Shown one piece after another: positions 47,393 through 58,652 of a DNA stretch of 64,000 bases (its first letter is position 1; every line of letters starts with the position of its first letter). The notes below the pieces were generated by a model. It saw only the letters and a program-made list of their open reading frames with translations. It was not told where the DNA came from and did not search any database. Source of the stretch: SLRI01 sp942491185 (GTDB taxonomy: Bacteria; Pseudomonadota; Alphaproteobacteria; Geminicoccales; Geminicoccaceae); NCBI GenBank assembly GCA_942491185.1, contig CALOAB010000004.1, positions 310,001-374,000 on the forward strand, given 5' to 3'. Made by a program: the position numbers and the translations under genes.

Positions 47393-47464
47393 GGTGTCAG
47401 GCGCAGGGCGGTGTCAGACACCTTTGATTTCGACAGTAGTTTCAGACACCTGCGATCAGACACC
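47393..47464. repeat. Cluster of GGTGTCAGACACC-type short repeats
   Basis: TCAGACACC occurs at 47414, 47442 and 47456 (spacings 28 and 14), and GGTGTCAG at 47393 and 47410. Together they form the exact palindrome GGTGTC-A-GACACC at 47410-47422. The last copy overlaps the DUF1330 stop codon. Confidence 0.65.
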
Positions 47465-47746
47465 GTCGACAATGGTGATCTCGACGACGCCCCCACCGTC
47501 GCGGCGGAATTGGGCGGCCGCCTGGTACTCGGCCGAGTGGAAGCAGCCGCGCGCCGCCTCCAGGCTCGGAAACGCGATCACCACGAAGCGGCTGAACGCC
47601 TCTGGCCCCTCGAGCACCTCGTGCTGCCCGCCGCGGGCCAGCACGCGACCGCCATGGCGCTCCAGAATGCCGGGCACCTGGCTCGCATAACGCGCATATT
47701 GCTCGGCATCATCGACGCGCGCTCGCGCCAGCCAATAGGCCGCCAT
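47456..47746 (-). CDS. DUF1330 family protein
   Basis: A 96-residue protein starting MAAYWLARARVDDAEQYARY. DUF1330 proteins are small dimeric alpha/beta-barrel proteins with the pattern Y....PGILERHGGRVLARGG...VLEG and VVIAFPSLEAARGCFHSAEYQ, all seen here. Function unknown. A GAGGAGAG ribosome site precedes the ATG at 47746, which decides it over a longer frame to 48004. Its stop sits inside the short-repeat cluster. Confidence 0.9.
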   Translation of the reverse strand: MAAYWLARARVDDAEQYARYASQVPGILERHGGRVLARGGQHEVLEGPEAFSRFVVIAFPSLEAARGCFHSAEYQAAAQFRRDGGGVVEITIVDGV

Positions 47747-47876
47747 CAGGACTCTCCTCGCTTGCCGACGCCATTGGGAGGAAAAATTCGGCTGTCCTCT
47801 TGCCGGCTTGGTGCTTATTTTCCACGGACATGCGGCGCATGACCAGCCGCGAGTGACACATGTTGGGGAGGAAGCG

Positions 47877-48221
47877 ATGCGGCGAGCTTTGACGATCGGG
47901 ACATTGGCACTGGCGGCGGCCTGCGTGGCGGCACCGGCGGCGGCCATCGAGACCACCGCCGATCTGCGTGATGCCTGCGCCGCCGATGACGTGGCCACGC
48001 GCAATCTCTGCTTCGGCTACATCAAGGGCGCCGGCCAGCTCTATATCGAGCTCATCCGCGCCAATGTGATCCCCCAGATCGCCTGCGCCGACCCGGTGCC
48101 GACCATGGAGGTCATCCGCGTGTCCGTTGTCGAGTGGATCGATGCCAATCCCGAGCATGCCGACGATCGCGCCATCGACGGCCTGATGCAGGCGTCGGCA
48201 GAGATCTGGCCATGCGAATGA
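47877..48221 (+). CDS. Rap1a/Tai family protein
   Basis: A 114-residue exported protein: signal peptide to APAAAIE, then the family pattern CFGYIKGA, CADPVPTMEVIRVSVVEWIDANPEHAD and a terminal WPCE. In Serratia this fold acts as immunity to type VI effectors, but most alphaproteobacterial copies have no toxin partner, and none is seen here, so an immunity role is unproven. GGGGAGGAAG precedes the ATG. The next gene, a glycine-zipper lipoprotein, follows after 41 bases. Confidence 0.82.
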   Translation: MRRALTIGTLALAAACVAAPAAAIETTADLRDACAADDVATRNLCFGYIKGAGQLYIELIRANVIPQIACADPVPTMEVIRVSVVEWIDANPEHADDRAIDGLMQASAEIWPCE

Positions 48222-48262
48222 CCATTGGCCACCAGCCAGCCAGACGAATGAGAGGACCCGAC

Positions 48263-48499
48263 ATGCCAGCCATTGCCCGAACCACCAAGCTGCTCACCGT
48301 CATCGTGCTCGCCGGCACGCTCACGGCCTGCGCCGTCGACCGGCAGACCGGCGAGCGGACCGGCACCGCTGCCGCCGTCGGCGCCGCCTCGGGCGCCGCA
48401 GTCGGCCTGCTCACCGGCGATTTCCTGGCGAGCACGCTGACCGGTGCTGCCGCCGGCGCCGCGGGCGGCTTCGTCTACGACCAGATCGAGAAGCGCTAG
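48263..48499 (+). CDS. Glycine-zipper lipoprotein
   Basis: A 78-residue lipoprotein with lipobox LTAC and a Gly/Ala-rich helix pair GAASGAAVGLLTGDF and GAAAGAAGGFVYDQIEKR. Such proteins insert in the outer or inner membrane and may stabilise the envelope. GAGAGG at 48249-48254 precedes the ATG. Likely co-transcribed with the upstream Rap1a/Tai gene. A strong terminator follows. Confidence 0.85.
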   Translation: MPAIARTTKLLTVIVLAGTLTACAVDRQTGERTGTAAAVGAASGAAVGLLTGDFLASTLTGAAAGAAGGFVYDQIEKR

Positions 48500-48510
48500 C
48501 AGGACCGCCG

Positions 48511-48537
48511 ACGGCCGGACCGCAGAGGTCCGGCCGT
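48511..48537. terminator. Bidirectional terminator, glycine-zipper gene / acnA
   Basis: ACGGCCGGACC (48511-48521) pairs perfectly with GGTCCGGCCGT (48527-48537) around GCAGA. It lies between two convergent gene ends at 48499 and 48546. Confidence 0.8.
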
Positions 48538-48545
48538 CTCGTGCC

Positions 48546-51275
<2,730 letters not shown>

Positions 51276-51359
51276 AACCCTGCCGCTTGGCGTTGGCGGC
51301 CTTATAGGCGTGCGGCTCGTCGAGCAAAAGGGCCGTGGTGTGTCGAGGACCGCTCGGCC

Positions 51360-52342
51360 TCAGCCGCCGACCACGTTGGGGATCGGCCGGCCGGCGAAGC
51401 AGGCATCGAGATTGTCGAGACAGCGAAAGCCCATGGCGTTCCGCGTCTCCAGGGTGGCACTGCCGATATGCGGCAAGAAAAAGGCATTGGGCAGATCGAG
51501 ATAGCGCCGGTCGAAGTCCGGCTCGTTCTTGAAGACGTCGAGCCCGGCAGCGAACAACCGGCCGCTCTCGAGCGCTGCGATCAAGGCGTCGTCGTCGACC
51601 AGCGTGCCGCGGGCGGTGTTGACCAGGACAGCGCCCTCCGGCAGCAGCCGCAACCGCTCTTCATTGATCATGTTGGCGTTCTCGGCCGTCGCCGGACAGT
51701 TGAGCGACAGAAAGTGTGCTGCGGGCAACAGGGTTTCCACTGTCTCATGGTATGTGGCTCCGGCTTCCTCCTCGGCGACGAGACGGGAACGATTATGGTA
51801 ATGAATCGTCAACCCAAAAGCACGGGCGCGGGTCGCGACGGCGCGACCGATGCGGCCCATGCCGACAATGCCGAGGACGCGCCCTTGCAAGCCACGGCCG
51901 AGCAACTCCGTCGGCGTCCAGCGCGCCCAGTCGCCGCGCCGCATCAGCGACTGGCTCTCGCCACGCGCCGGCTCGCCGCCAGGAGGCACAGCATGGCGAT
52001 GTCCGCCGTGGCCTCGGTGAGCACGTCGGGCGTGTTGGTGACGATGATCCCGGCCCGGCGCGCCGCCGCCACATCGATATGGTCGTGACCGACCGAGAAG
52101 GTGGCCATGATACGGATCGAGGCCGGCAGGGCTTCGAGCATCGCCGCCGTCCAGCGCTCGGTCGGGCAGGTGAGGATTCCATCAGCACCGTTGGCACCGT
52201 CGACCAGAGCGTCGCCCTCGAGCACCGCATCGGTGGCATTCCAGCGCACCTCGTAGTCCCGCTCCAGCCGCGCCTCGACCGCCTCCGGCAAGCGTCGGGT
52301 GACAAAAACCACAGGCTTCGTGGACAAGGCGCTGACTCCCAT
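51360..52342 (-). CDS. D-isomer specific 2-hydroxyacid dehydrogenase, broken by a 1-base frameshift
   Basis: An NAD(P)-dependent enzyme of the glyoxylate/hydroxypyruvate reductase group. The first part, from ATG 52342 (MGVSALSTKPVVF), has SVGHDHIDVAAARRAGIIVTNTPDVLTEATADIAM. The frame then breaks at about 51963; one frame over comes LMRRGDWARWTPTELLGRGLQG, the Rossmann GMGRIGRAVA, the catalytic VNTARGTLVDD with its Arg, and HIGSATLETR with the catalytic His. Total length of 983 bases is one short of a whole frame, so one missing base restores a protein of about 327 residues. It lies upstream of acnA, same direction. Confidence 0.9.
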
Positions 52343-52425
52343 CGCTTGGCTGCTCTATCTAGCAAGAATGCAAGTCACGGACCGGCCACGCTTGTCGATC
52401 CGCGGCAAAAAGATTGGAAACGCCG

Positions 52426-53250
52426 ATGACCAACAATCGCAGCATAAGCGTGCTCGCCCTGGCGCTCGGCGCCGTGGTCGCCCAGCCGGTGGTTGCGGCG
52501 CAACCTGCTGCCGCCGCCGTCGAGCTGCTCTCGCATCGCGCTGCCTACCGGTTGAGCCTGGCCGAGGGCTCGAGCGCAACAGGCGGTGTCGCGGCGGTGC
52601 GCGGCGGGCTGGTCATCGAATGGCGCGATTCCTGCGCCGGCGCCATCAGCAATCAGCGGCTCGGCTTCATCGCCAGCCTCGAGGAGGGTGGCGACTCCAC
52701 CTACGATGTCCGCTTCTCGAGCTGGGAATCGCCGGACAACAAGCAGCTGCGCTTCACCGTCCGCTCGTTCGACGACGGCTATCTCTTCGAGGAGTTCCGC
52801 GGTGAGGCCTCGCTGGACGATGCCGGCGCCGGGTTGGCGGCCTTCTCCGAGCCGCCGGGCGAGGAGCTGGCGCTGCCGCGCGGCACGCTCTTCCCGTCGG
52901 AGCACCTGCGCCAGCTGATCATCGGTGCCGAGCGGGGCGAAGTGGTGATCAGCCACGAGGTCTTCGACGGCTCCGGCCCGGAGGGACTGAGCCAGGTCAC
53001 GGCGGTGATCGGCAAGAGCAGGCCGGCGCCGGTGGATGGCGACGAGAGCGGCAAGCTGCGCTGGCCGGTCACGCTCGCCTATTACGAAGCCCATGGGGCC
53101 GACGACATGCCGGTCTTCGAGATCGCCTTCCAGCTCAGCGATCGCGGCGTGATGCACGATCTGGTGCTCGACTATGGCGACTTCACCCTCGAGGGCGAGC
53201 TCCAGCAGCTCGACACGTTCGCGGCGCCGGAGTGCCAGACGGACCGCTAG
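52426..53250 (+). CDS. EipB-like DUF1849 envelope protein
   Basis: A 274-residue periplasmic protein with a signal peptide ending near AAAAVE. It carries the DUF1849 marks LLSHRAAYRLSL, EWRDSCAG, SWESPDNKQLRF and LPRGTLFPSEHL. Two cysteines, near residues 70 and 270, match the disulfide pair of Brucella EipB, a spiral beta-sheet protein needed for envelope integrity; function transfer is by homology. The ATG at 52426 is used rather than the upstream TTG. It ends overlapping the stop of the convergent ROK kinase. Confidence 0.87.
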   Translation: MTNNRSISVLALALGAVVAQPVVAAQPAAAAVELLSHRAAYRLSLAEGSSATGGVAAVRGGLVIEWRDSCAGAISNQRLGFIASLEEGGDSTYDVRFSSWESPDNKQLRFTVRSFDDGYLFEEFRGEASLDDAGAGLAAFSEPPGEELALPRGTLFPSEHLRQLIIGAERGEVVISHEVFDGSGPEGLSQVTAVIGKSRPAPVDGDESGKLRWPVTLAYYEAHGADDMPVFEIAFQLSDRGVMHDLVLDYGDFTLEGELQQLDTFAAPECQTDR

Positions 53251-54173
53251 GGCGTCGCGGACGCCCGCCCCAGATCACGACCGAGCCAAGCCGCCCCACG
53301 CACGCCCGAGCTGTCGCCGAAGACCGGCGGCAAGAGCCGCGTGTCGACCCGGTCCGAGAAGACGTAGTCCAGCAGCTTTGGCGGCACGGCGGCGTAGAGC
53401 CGCTGGATATTCGAGACCCCGCCGCCGAGCACGATGACCTCCGGGTCGATGATGTTGATGACATGCGCCAGGCCGCGCGCCAGCCGGTCGGCGTGCCGGT
53501 CGAGGGTGGCCGTGGCCTCTGCATCACCAGCATCGGCGGCGGCGACCACCTCGGGTCCGCTCAGCTTGGTGCCCGTCACCCGCGCGTGATCGGCGGCCAT
53601 GCCGACACCCGACAGCCAGGTCTCGATGCAGCCATGCAGGCCGCAATAGCAGGCCGGTCCCGGCCGCTCGTCGTCCCTGGGCCAGGGCAGCGGGTTGTGG
53701 CCCCATTCGCCGGAGATGGCGTTGCCGCCTTTGAGCACCCGGCCGCCGACCACGATGCCGCCGCCGACCCCGGTGCCGAGGATGACCGTGAAGACGATGT
53801 CGGCGCCCGCCCCGGCACCGTCGGTGGCCTCGGACAGCGCCAGGCAGTTGGCGTCATTGGCAAAGGCCACCTGCCGGCCGAGCCGGGCCATGAAGTCGCG
53901 ATCCAGCGGCCGGTCGTTCAACCAGACCGAGTTGGCGTTCTTGATCAGCCCGGTGGCGGGCGAGATGGCACCCGGATGGCCGATGCCGACGGTGGTCTCA
54001 GTGCCGAGCTCGGCCTCGACGGCCCGGACCATCGATGCCATCGCCTCGAGCGTCGCGTCGTAGTCGCCGCGCGGCGTCGGCTGACGGCGACGAACGACCT
54101 CCTTGCCCGCCTCGTCGAGCGCTACGATCTCGATCTTGGTGCCGCCGAGATCGATCCCGATCGCCACTGTCAT
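53247..54173 (-). CDS. ROK family sugar kinase
   Basis: A 308-residue kinase. ATP-binding IGIDLGGTKIEI is at the N terminus, followed by GIGHPGAI, the catalytic Asp in FANDANCLALSE, GTGVGGGIVVGG, and the ROK zinc site GHNPLPWP...CYCGLHGCIETWLSG. The sequence is nearest fructokinase or N-acetylhexosamine kinases; the exact sugar is not certain. The ATG at 54173 follows GGGAGGCGGGG. Divergent from a Gfo/Idh/MocA-ThuA pair, suggesting a sugar-use locus. Confidence 0.93.
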   Translation of the reverse strand: MTVAIGIDLGGTKIEIVALDEAGKEVVRRRQPTPRGDYDATLEAMASMVRAVEAELGTETTVGIGHPGAISPATGLIKNANSVWLNDRPLDRDFMARLGRQVAFANDANCLALSEATDGAGAGADIVFTVILGTGVGGGIVVGGRVLKGGNAISGEWGHNPLPWPRDDERPGPACYCGLHGCIETWLSGVGMAADHARVTGTKLSGPEVVAAADAGDAEATATLDRHADRLARGLAHVINIIDPEVIVLGGGVSNIQRLYAAVPPKLLDYVFSDRVDTRLLPPVFGDSSGVRGAAWLGRDLGRASATP

Positions 54174-54283
54174 CCCCGCCTCCCGTCTTCTTCCTCGCCG
54201 CACGCTCGTTCTTCCGGAAACACCTCGTAAACGCACCAGCCAAGCTTTAGAAGGCCAGAGCATAAGCGAACGTGCGAGGATAC

Positions 54284-55339
54284 ATGGTCAAGCTGGTGCA
54301 GATCGGCCTCGGTGGCTGGGGTCGGAATTGGGCCGAGGAGGTCCTGCCGACGGTGCCCGGCATCGAGATGGTCGGCTTCGTCGACGCCGATCCGGCGATG
54401 CGCAAGCTCGCGGCCACCAAGCTGAAGCTGAAGGACGCCCAGCTCTTCGCCTCGCTCGACGCGGCGGTGACCGCGGCACAGGCCCAGGCGGCCCTGGTCG
54501 TCGTGCCGCTCGCGGCGCACGCGACGGTGACCCGCGACGTGCTGGCGCACGGCCTGCACGCGCTGGTCGAGAAGCCGTTCACCGAGACGCTCGGCGAAGC
54601 CAAGGCATTGGTCGAGCAGGCCCATGCCGCCGGGCTGAAGCTCATGGTCAGCCAGAACTACCGCCATTTCCCGACACCGCTGACCTTTCGCCGCCTGGTC
54701 ACCGAGGGCGAGCTCGGCCATGTGGCCTCGATCGCCGTCGATTTCTGGAAGATGTTCGACGAGCACTACCGCTACTTCTTCCTCGCCGAGCCGCTGCTCT
54801 CCGACATGGCGATCCACCATTTCGACCTGATGCGCTTCATCCTCGACGACGAGCCGGTGGCCGTGAGCACGATGAGCTGGAGCGAGCCCGAGACGCCTTA
54901 CGAGGGCCGACCGGCCGCCGCAGCGCTGATCCGCTTCGCCAAGGGCGTGGTGGTCAGCTATCGCGGCACCTGGATCAGCCGCGGCCCGGACACGGTCTGG
55001 GGCGCCGACTGGCGGATCGACGGCAGCAAGGCCGCAGCGCTCGGCACGTTTCGCGGCAATGCCGGCGACCGCCGCGGCGAGGACCGGGTGACGCTCTACA
55101 GCACCGCTGAGAGCTCGACGCCCGCCACCCTGGACGCCGCCCCGTTCACCGACCGCGCCGGCGCCTTGGCCGGGTTTCGCGACTGGGTCCAAACGGACCG
55201 GGCGAAGCCGGGGCTGAGCACGGCCGAGGACAACCTCTCGAGCCTGGCGCTGATGCACGCCGCCATCCTGTCGGCGGCCGAGGGCGGCCGGCTCGTCAGC
55301 ATCGCCGAGATCATGGCCAGCCGGGAGGGCGCCGCATGA
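54284..55339 (+). CDS. Gfo/Idh/MocA family oxidoreductase
   Basis: A 351-residue NAD(P)-dependent sugar oxidoreductase. The Rossmann motif is VQIGLGGWGRNWAEE; HALVEKPFTET carries the family EKP with the catalytic Lys, and MAIHHFDLMRFIL the second-domain His. The ATG at 54284 (MVKLVQIG) is favoured over 54272. The stop overlaps the ThuA start (ATGA). ThuB-like oxidoreductase plus ThuA is the known arrangement for disaccharide (trehalose, maltitol) oxidation in rhizobia; this role is inferred. Confidence 0.92.
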   Translation: MVKLVQIGLGGWGRNWAEEVLPTVPGIEMVGFVDADPAMRKLAATKLKLKDAQLFASLDAAVTAAQAQAALVVVPLAAHATVTRDVLAHGLHALVEKPFTETLGEAKALVEQAHAAGLKLMVSQNYRHFPTPLTFRRLVTEGELGHVASIAVDFWKMFDEHYRYFFLAEPLLSDMAIHHFDLMRFILDDEPVAVSTMSWSEPETPYEGRPAAAALIRFAKGVVVSYRGTWISRGPDTVWGADWRIDGSKAAALGTFRGNAGDRRGEDRVTLYSTAESSTPATLDAAPFTDRAGALAGFRDWVQTDRAKPGLSTAEDNLSSLALMHAAILSAAEGGRLVSIAEIMASREGAA

Positions 55340-56067
55340 CCACCAATCCGCGCGTCACCGTCTGGAACGAGTATCGCCACGAGCACGCCAACCCGGCCGT
55401 TGCCGAGGTCTATCCGCGCGGCATCCACGAGGCGATCGCAGCACCCTTGCGGGCCGTCGGCCTCGAGGTCGCAACGGCCACCCTCGACGAGCCGGGGCAT
55501 GGGCTCTCGAGCGCCCGCCTCGCGCGCACCGACGTGCTCGTTTGGTGGGGCCACAAGGCGCATGACGAGGTCGCCGACGAGGTGGTCTCGGCCGTCAAGG
55601 AGCGGGTCCTGGCCGGCATGGGCCTCGTGGCCCTGCACAGCGCCCATTTCTCGAAGATCTTCAAGTCGCTGATGGGCACCGGCTGCGATCTCAAGTGGCG
55701 CGAGGCCGGCGAGCGTGAGCGGCTCTGGGTGGTCGACCCCAGCCATCCCATCGTCGCCGGCCTGCCTGAGCAGATCGTCATCGAGCACGAGGAGATGTAC
55801 GGCGAGCACTTCGACATCCCGCCACCGGACGAGCTCTTCCTCATGAGCTGGTTCCAGGGCGGCGAGGTCTTCCGCTCGGGCTGCACCTGGCGGCGTGGCC
55901 AGGGCCGGATCGCCTATCTCAGGCCCGGCCACGAGACCTACCCCACCTACCACAACGCCCAGATCCAGATGCTCATCTTGAACGCCATCCGCTGGGCAGC
56001 GCCGGTCGATGCGGCGACACCGAGCCGTGGCAGTCACTCTCCGCTGGAGCCGCTCGGCCCAAGCTAA
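55336..56067 (+). CDS. ThuA domain protein
   Basis: A 243-residue protein of the ThuA (trehalose utilisation) group. It shows VTVWNEYRHE at the start, LVWWGHKAHDEV, MGLVALHSAHFSKIF, SHPIVAGLPEQIVIEHEEMYGE and GRIAYLRPGHETYPTYHN. Overlaps the Gfo/Idh/MocA gene by four bases and should act with it. No signal peptide. The C-terminal 20 residues are low-complexity. Confidence 0.92.
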   Translation: MTTNPRVTVWNEYRHEHANPAVAEVYPRGIHEAIAAPLRAVGLEVATATLDEPGHGLSSARLARTDVLVWWGHKAHDEVADEVVSAVKERVLAGMGLVALHSAHFSKIFKSLMGTGCDLKWREAGERERLWVVDPSHPIVAGLPEQIVIEHEEMYGEHFDIPPPDELFLMSWFQGGEVFRSGCTWRRGQGRIAYLRPGHETYPTYHNAQIQMLILNAIRWAAPVDAATPSRGSHSPLEPLGPS

Positions 56068-56130
56068 ACGCCCGGTTGCGCACGGCCGCACCAAACTGCC
56101 CGAAACGGCATGATAACCATCGAGCCTGGG

Positions 56131-56158
56131 TTGCCGGCATCGCCGGCTCATCTATAAT
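56131..56158 (+). promoter_or_regulatory. Predicted promoter upstream of acyltransferase gene
   Basis: A perfect TATAAT at 56153-56158 stands out in GC-rich DNA; TTGCCG at 56131-56136 lies 16 bases upstream. The leader to the ATG at 56317 would be about 150 bases. Confidence 0.5.
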
Positions 56159-56316
56159 TCTGATTGATCCTGACCGGGCCGCAGCAGGTCAGCCTGCCGG
56201 CCCTCCTGGTCATATTGATGGGTCACGTTCGTCGAGAGAATAGATGGCTCTTTCGACCACGTTCGCTCGGCCCGCGTCGAGCAAGCGCGGTCCTGCGCCA
56301 GCAGTGAAAGGCGACC

Positions 56317-57447
56317 ATGCGGGCGCAGCACCGACAACCGGCCAGCTCGCGTATCGCAGCACTCGACGCCGTTCGGGGCATCGCGGCCTTCCTCGTCCTG
56401 CTCAGCCACTGCTACGTCACACTGCCGGATGCGCTGCAGGCGTCGCTGGCGCTCGAGAACACGCCGCTCAGCCTGTTCGTGCTGGGTCGTCCGGCGGTCA
56501 TCTTGTTCTTCGTCTTGAGCGGGTTCGTGCTCAGCCTCTCCTTGATGTCGCCGCGAGCGCCGAGCTACCCGGCTTTCGTCGTCCGCCGCATCTGCCGCAT
56601 CTATCTGCCGTTTGCGATAGCGATCCTGGTCGCCGCCGCCGCAAGGATGCTGATCCAGCCGACGCCCATCGACGCGCTCAGCACCTGGTTCAACAGCGAT
56701 TGGCGCACCCCGGTCGACCTGTCGCTGCTGCTGGGCCATCTGGCGATGCTCGGCACCAGCATCGACATGTCGCTCAACAACCCGATCTGGAGCCTGGTCA
56801 TCGAGATGCGCATCTCGCTGGTCTTCCCGCTCCTCCTGCTCCTGGTCGGGCGCTCGCTCAAGGTCACCGCCGTGGCACTGCTCTTCTGCCTCGTGATCAG
56901 CGAGCTGATCGCCCGCTCGCCCTTGCTGCCGCGGCAGGCCTATAGCGGCGAGACCCTGGTCCAGGGCACCCTCTTCACCGTCTACTTCGTCGCCTACTTC
57001 GTGCTGGGCATCCTGCTCGCCACCCAGCGCCAGCGGATCACCCTGATCGTCCAGGCGCTGCACCCATGGCTGCGCCGGCTGCTCTGGCTGGCCGCCATCG
57101 CCGGGCTCGGGGTCAGCCGCGACATCGTCGACGGCGCCAGCGCCGCCTTGATCATCGCGCTCACCATCGGCTCGCCCGGCATCCAGGCATGGCTCTGCAC
57201 GCCTGTGCTGCAATGGCTGGGGCGCATCTCCTACAGCCTCTATTTGACCCACGTCATCGTGCTGCTCGCCACCATCCACCTGCTCTACGGCACGTTGCCG
57301 CTCACGGTGCTGCTGCCCATGGTGATGGTGCTGGCCCTCGTCGTGGCGCACGTCTTCAACATCCTGGTCGAGCAGCCGGCGATCGCGCTCGGCCGACGGC
57401 TCACCCGACCGCAAGGCGCCACGGCGAGCGCCAGCGCCAGCGCTTAG
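56317..57447 (+). CDS. Acyltransferase 3 family membrane protein
   Basis: A 376-residue protein with about ten membrane helices. The signature is LDAVRGIAAFLVLLSHCYV, holding the catalytic His, followed by ILFFVLSGFVLS, WSLVIEMRISLVFPLLLL and LGRISYSLYLTHVIVL. Members (OafA, NodX) add acyl groups to envelope glycans. GAAAGGCGACC precedes the ATG. It stands alone, with no nearby glycan cluster, so its acceptor is unknown. Confidence 0.92.
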   Translation: MRAQHRQPASSRIAALDAVRGIAAFLVLLSHCYVTLPDALQASLALENTPLSLFVLGRPAVILFFVLSGFVLSLSLMSPRAPSYPAFVVRRICRIYLPFAIAILVAAAARMLIQPTPIDALSTWFNSDWRTPVDLSLLLGHLAMLGTSIDMSLNNPIWSLVIEMRISLVFPLLLLLVGRSLKVTAVALLFCLVISELIARSPLLPRQAYSGETLVQGTLFTVYFVAYFVLGILLATQRQRITLIVQALHPWLRRLLWLAAIAGLGVSRDIVDGASAALIIALTIGSPGIQAWLCTPVLQWLGRISYSLYLTHVIVLLATIHLLYGTLPLTVLLPMVMVLALVVAHVFNILVEQPAIALGRRLTRPQGATASASASA

Positions 57448-57469
57448 CGATCAACCGCCGCCAGCCCCC

Positions 57470-57802
57470 CTAGAAACTGTTGAGATAGGCCAGAAAAGCG
57501 TCGATCTCGCTCGGCGTCATGGCGATCTCGGGCATACCAGTATGCCCCACCATGATGCCCTCGGCCAACGCCTCGGCCAGGTTCTCGACCGGCCAGAGCG
57601 TCTTGAACGTGCGCATCGGCGGCGCCTCGGCAAGCGGGCTGGCGCCGGTTGCGCCCGTGGCATGGCAAGCGCCGCAATAGGTGTCGGCGATGATCCGACC
57701 GCGCTCGGCCAGATCGTCTTGCGCCTTGGCTGGCACCGCGCCGCCGAGCACGATGGCCAGAAGACCCACGGCTGGCGCACACCAGGACGGTCGTCGCCAC
57801 AT
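57470..57802 (-). CDS. Class I c-type cytochrome
   Basis: A 110-residue exported cytochrome. A signal peptide ends AKAQDD; the heme site is CGACH and the distal ligand Met is probably in HTGMPEIAM. One heme, periplasmic. No oxidase or dehydrogenase partner is adjacent; it could serve any of several electron chains. Convergent with the acyltransferase gene. Confidence 0.92.
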   Translation of the reverse strand: MWRRPSWCAPAVGLLAIVLGGAVPAKAQDDLAERGRIIADTYCGACHATGATGASPLAEAPPMRTFKTLWPVENLAEALAEGIMVGHTGMPEIAMTPSEIDAFLAYLNSF

Positions 57803-57873
57803 CGCCTGTCTCCCTCTATCGCCGCATGGTGCCGGTCGCCCTATCTAAATGGGCGTCCTCGAGATTGGAACCC

Positions 57874-58623
57874 ATGCGCTTGCGCCTGCTCGTCATTATG
57901 GCCCTCGTCACCTTGCTGATCGCCTTGCCGGTCGGCATCGCTATCTGGAAGCATGGCGAGGTGCGACACTGGTCGTCCGCCCGCTGGGACAGCGCCGGCC
58001 TGGCGCCCGACCCGACAACGACGCCCGAGGCCGTCATCCAGGCCTATTGCGCCGCGTCGTGGGGCCTCAAGGGTGCCGTCGCCGACCATTGCTGGATCGC
58101 CTTCAAGCCCGAGCGAGCCGCCGGCTACACCCGCTACGATGTCGTCGCCTGGGGCGTGCGCAGCGGCGGCGAGGCCATCCGTGCCAATTTCCGCGGCGTG
58201 CCCGACGGCAACTGGGCGGGCAACCGACCCCGCGTGCTGCTCGACCGCCGCGGTCCCGAGGCCCAGGCACTGATCGGCGACATCGAGCGAGCGGTCCAGG
58301 ACTACCCCTACCGCCACACCTATCGAACCTGGCCCGGCCCCAATTCCAACAGCTTCATGGGCTGGATCGCGCGTCAGGTGCCGGCACTGGGGCTCGATTT
58401 GCCGCCGCGGGCCATCGGCAAGGACTTCATCGGCAACAGCTTCTTTGCCAGAGCACCGAGCAACACCGGCTATCAGCTGTCCTTGGGTGGCGTGTTGAGC
58501 CTCATCGTCGCCCGGGTCGAGGGTCTCGAGCTCAACCTCTCGGGCATCACGCTCGGCATCAATCCCTTCGATCCAGCGATCACGCTGCCGGGCCTCGGCC
58601 GACTCCGGCTTTTCGGCGACTGA
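57874..58623 (+). CDS. DUF3750 family membrane-anchored protein
   Basis: A 249-residue protein starting MRLRLLVIMALVTLLIALPVGIA, a membrane anchor or signal. The DUF3750 body includes CWIAFKPERAAGYTRYDVVAWG, VQDYPYRHTYRTWPGPNSNSFMGWIAR and a C-terminal beta-rich GYQLSLGGVLSLIVARVEGLELN. The conserved NSNSF and TYRTWPGPN region looks like an active site of the LRAT/NlpC-like type, but this is not established. Upstream frame from 57826 is not used. Confidence 0.85.
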   Translation: MRLRLLVIMALVTLLIALPVGIAIWKHGEVRHWSSARWDSAGLAPDPTTTPEAVIQAYCAASWGLKGAVADHCWIAFKPERAAGYTRYDVVAWGVRSGGEAIRANFRGVPDGNWAGNRPRVLLDRRGPEAQALIGDIERAVQDYPYRHTYRTWPGPNSNSFMGWIARQVPALGLDLPPRAIGKDFIGNSFFARAPSNTGYQLSLGGVLSLIVARVEGLELNLSGITLGINPFDPAITLPGLGRLRLFGD

Positions 58624-58652
58624 GCGAGCGTCTCGATCAATTTCATTGCGCA

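Noticed and set aside
47877..48221. Rap1a/Tai protein taken as evidence of a toxin-immunity system
   Set aside because: No effector or secretion gene is nearby, and single copies without toxin partners are common in this class.
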